This document shows, in pieces, positions 3,994-5,459 of a stretch of DNA of 5,459 nt. Origin of the DNA: JBJXFY01 sp046155815. GTDB taxonomy: Bacteria > Verrucomicrobiota > Verrucomicrobiia > Limisphaerales > CAIMTB01. The stretch spans positions 1 through 5,459 of the forward strand of contig JBJXFY010000272.1 of NCBI GenBank assembly GCA_046155815.1, in the 5' to 3' direction. A program made the position numbers and the translations under genes. Below the pieces are notes generated by a model. The model was not told the DNA's origin. It was given only the letters and a program-made list of their open reading frames with translations, and searched no databases. Each line of letters starts with the position of its first letter. The stretch's first letter is position 1.

Positions 3994-5459
3994 ATGAAGC
4001 TCCTCGAACCCATCCTGGCCGCCTTCCGGCCCGCGCCGCCCCCCCTCCCGCCGATCCTGGCGGCCCCGGCGCGCCGGCCGGCGGGCGGCGACCTCCAGCG
4101 GGCGCTGGTCCCGCAGGCGGCACCGGCGTGGACCCAGTGGCTCCAGCGGGATTACACGCCGGACCGGATCGAGCAGACGCTGCGCGGCGCACTGGCCGGG
4201 AACCATGTGGACCAGTGGGAACTCTTCCACCTCATGGAGGACACCTGGCCGCGCCTGGCGAAGAACCTTTCGGAGGTGAAGCGGGCCGTGGCGGCGCTGG
4301 ACTGGCAGGTGCAGCCCTGGGCGGAGGATGACGCGCCGCCGGCGCCGGAGGCGGATGCCCGCGCCCGCGCCCTGAGCCGTGCGCTCTGGACGATGCGCCC
4401 CAGGCCGGGCGCGCCGGAGGCGGATTTCCCCGGCCTGATCCGCGACGTGCTGGATGCGTGGGGCAAGGGCAGCGTGGTGATCGAGCTGGACTGGGAGCAG
4501 CGCCGCGACCCGGTGCTCGGGGCGCTGTGGTGCCCGCGCGCGGCGCGGTGGGTCGAGCCGCGGGCCTGGTCGTGGAGCCCGGAGGGCGCGATCATGCTGC
4601 GCGCGGATGCGCTGCGCGGAGGCCCGCGGGGCGCCCGGCCCGCGAAGGCGACGGAGCTGGTGCCCTTCCCGCCGCACAAATTCATCGTGGGCATCTGCCG
4701 GGCGCGCACGGCGCATCCGCTGGCCGCCGCGCTGCTGCGCCCGCTGGCCTGGTGGTGGTGCTGCGCGAACTTCTCGGGTGCGTGGCTGCTGAACCTCGCG
4801 CAGATCTTCGGCCTGCCGCTGCGCTGGGCGACCTACGATCCCGCGCGGCCGGGGCTCCTGGCAGAAATCGCCGACATGATGGAGAACCTGGGGAGCGCCG
4901 GGTGGGGCGTCTTCCCGCAGGGGACGGCGCTCGAGATCAAGGAGGCCACCAAGCCGGGCGGCGCGACGCCGCAGGACAGCCTGCTGGACCGCGCGGACCG
5001 CAACTGCGACCTGCTCATCCTCGGCCAGACTCTGACCACGGACGTGGGGGCGAGCGGCAGCCTGGCGCTGGGCGAGGTCCATAAGAGCGTGCGTGATGAC
5101 GTGGTGCTGGCCGCGGCCGAGTGGGCGGCGGACGTGCTGACGCAGCAGCTTGCGGGCAGCTTCTGCGAGCTGAACTGGGGCGGGCGCGAGCTGTGCCCGG
5201 AACTGAATCCGCAGCCGCACAAGGCCGAGGACCGCAAGGCGCGCGCGGAGACGCTGGCGGTGCTGTCCGGCCTGGGGATGCAGATCCCGCGGGATTGGGC
5301 GCACGAGACCTTCGAGGTGCCGCTGCCGGCGGAGGGGGATGACGTGCTCGAACGGCCGGAGGCGATGCCCGCCGGAGGGGCGAGTGATGCGAGGCCCGGC
5401 GATACGAGCCCGACTCCGAGCGAGGACGAGGAGGAGGAGGACGAGGACGAGGAGGAGGA
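3994..5459 (+). CDS. Portal protein, DUF935 family (Mu gp29-like), 3'-partial
   Basis: At least 488 residues, open to the right edge; family members are around 500, so little is missing. The portal is the dodecameric ring at the prohead vertex through which TerL pumps DNA and to which the tail attaches. Residues 1-45 are Pro/Ala-rich. Residues about 55-110 match the DUF935 start (DYTPDRIEQTLRGALAGN, then MEDTWPRLAKNLSEVKRAV and LDWQVQPW). Residues 250-277 give the PLAWWWCCANFSG...QIFGLPLR block. Residues 341-363 carry the strongest family signature, L-I-L-G-Q-T-L-T-T-D-V-G followed by GSLALGEVH, then KSVRDDVVLAAAEWAADVL and ELNWG. ATG 3994 is the only start in frame after the terminase stop; the ribosome site is weak (GAGAA), with a small hairpin just upstream. 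Residues 477-488 are an unbroken Glu/Asp run at the window edge. Confidence 0.9.
   Translation, partial: MKLLEPILAAFRPAPPPLPPILAAPARRPAGGDLQRALVPQAAPAWTQWLQRDYTPDRIEQTLRGALAGNHVDQWELFHLMEDTWPRLAKNLSEVKRAVAALDWQVQPWAEDDAPPAPEADARARALSRALWTMRPRPGAPEADFPGLIRDVLDAWGKGSVVIELDWEQRRDPVLGALWCPRAARWVEPRAWSWSPEGAIMLRADALRGGPRGARPAKATELVPFPPHKFIVGICRARTAHPLAAALLRPLAWWWCCANFSGAWLLNLAQIFGLPLRWATYDPARPGLLAEIADMMENLGSAGWGVFPQGTALEIKEATKPGGATPQDSLLDRADRNCDLLILGQTLTTDVGASGSLALGEVHKSVRDDVVLAAAEWAADVLTQQLAGSFCELNWGGRELCPELNPQPHKAEDRKARAETLAVLSGLGMQIPRDWAHETFEVPLPAEGDDVLERPEAMPAGGASDARPGDTSPTPSEDEEEEDEDEEE
5421..5459. repeat. GAG/GAC trinucleotide tract encoding acidic tail of the portal
   Basis: Thirteen near-perfect GAG or GAC triplets run to the window edge, all read as Glu or Asp in the portal frame. 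The tract keeps frame and may be longer than seen here. Acidic C-terminal tails are compatible with an exposed, flexible end; no function can be assigned. Confidence 0.8.

Larger units (their letters stand above)
1..5459 (+). mobile_element. Mu-like prophage/phage late region (lysis to portal), both ends outside window
   Basis: Seven co-oriented genes follow the order known from Mu-like phages: lysis-type membrane proteins, DUF2730-like, small wHTH-like protein, gp27-like, gp28-like terminase, gp29-like DUF935 portal. The terminase (Walker A/B and nuclease Asp residues) and the DUF935 signature are seen directly; assignment to the Mu-like group follows from the pairing of these families and the gene order. 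No transposase, att end or host flank is visible, so whether this is an integrated prophage, a free phage or a remnant cannot be told. No gene appears broken, which argues against an old remnant. Confidence 0.85.

Noticed and set aside
3862..3996. Stop-codon readthrough joining terminase and portal (frame has no other stop through the spacer)
   Set aside because: Both genes share a frame and only the TAG separates them, but in DNA this GC-rich a 43-codon open stretch is expected by chance, and the spacer peptide shows nothing conserved-looking.
1906..5304. Minus-strand open frame of over 1,100 codons
   Set aside because: It lies opposite the gp27-like, terminase and portal genes, whose families are clear. 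Its product is a monotonous Arg/Ala/Pro/His-rich string with no motif, as expected from the antisense of GC-rich coding DNA.

Overview
The window is a run of late genes from a Mu-like (transposable, Myoviridae-type) prophage or phage. All genes lie on the + strand. The order is holin-like protein, small lipoprotein, DUF2730-like membrane/coiled-coil protein, small winged-helix-like protein, DUF3486-like putative small terminase (Mu gp27 position), terminase large subunit (Mu gp28-like) and DUF935 portal (Mu gp29-like), the last running off the right edge. This matches the lysis-to-packaging stretch of Mu-like late operons. The terminase and portal calls rest on clear motifs. The small genes are called mostly from size, membrane or coiled-coil character and position.

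The DNA is very GC-rich (about 70% by eye) and the codons end mostly in G or C. As a result long empty frames occur on both strands, including one of more than 1,100 codons on the minus strand; these are shadows. The left third carries copies of an intergenic-type repeat built from 9-bp GCGAAGGNC units. From memory, repeats of this kind are common in Opitutaceae-type Verrucomicrobia, so such a host is a reasonable but unproven guess.

Layout: bases 1-723 hold a two-gene lysis-like module (holin-like gene open to the left edge, then a lipoprotein). Bases 724-906 are a spacer made largely of an inverted pair of the repeat, with a possible 44-residue micro-ORF. Bases 907-3864 are four tightly coupled genes (DUF2730-like, wHTH-like, gp27-like, TerL) whose stops and starts overlap by a few bases. 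Bases 3865-3993 are a 129-bp spacer with small hairpins. Bases 3994-5459 are the portal gene, which is open to the right edge and ends in a Glu/Asp run.

Expected roles: gp27-like protein and TerL form the DNA-packaging motor and cut the DNA, and DUF935 is the portal ring they dock on. The holin-like protein and lipoprotein probably act at the membrane during lysis. I found no promoter, tRNA, CRISPR array or convincing Rho-independent terminator; transcription probably enters from a late promoter to the left. The most unusual signals are the GCGAAGG inverted repeats that are read as protein tails, and an exact 11-bp direct repeat flanking one repeat arm. I see no evidence of a wholly new biological system.
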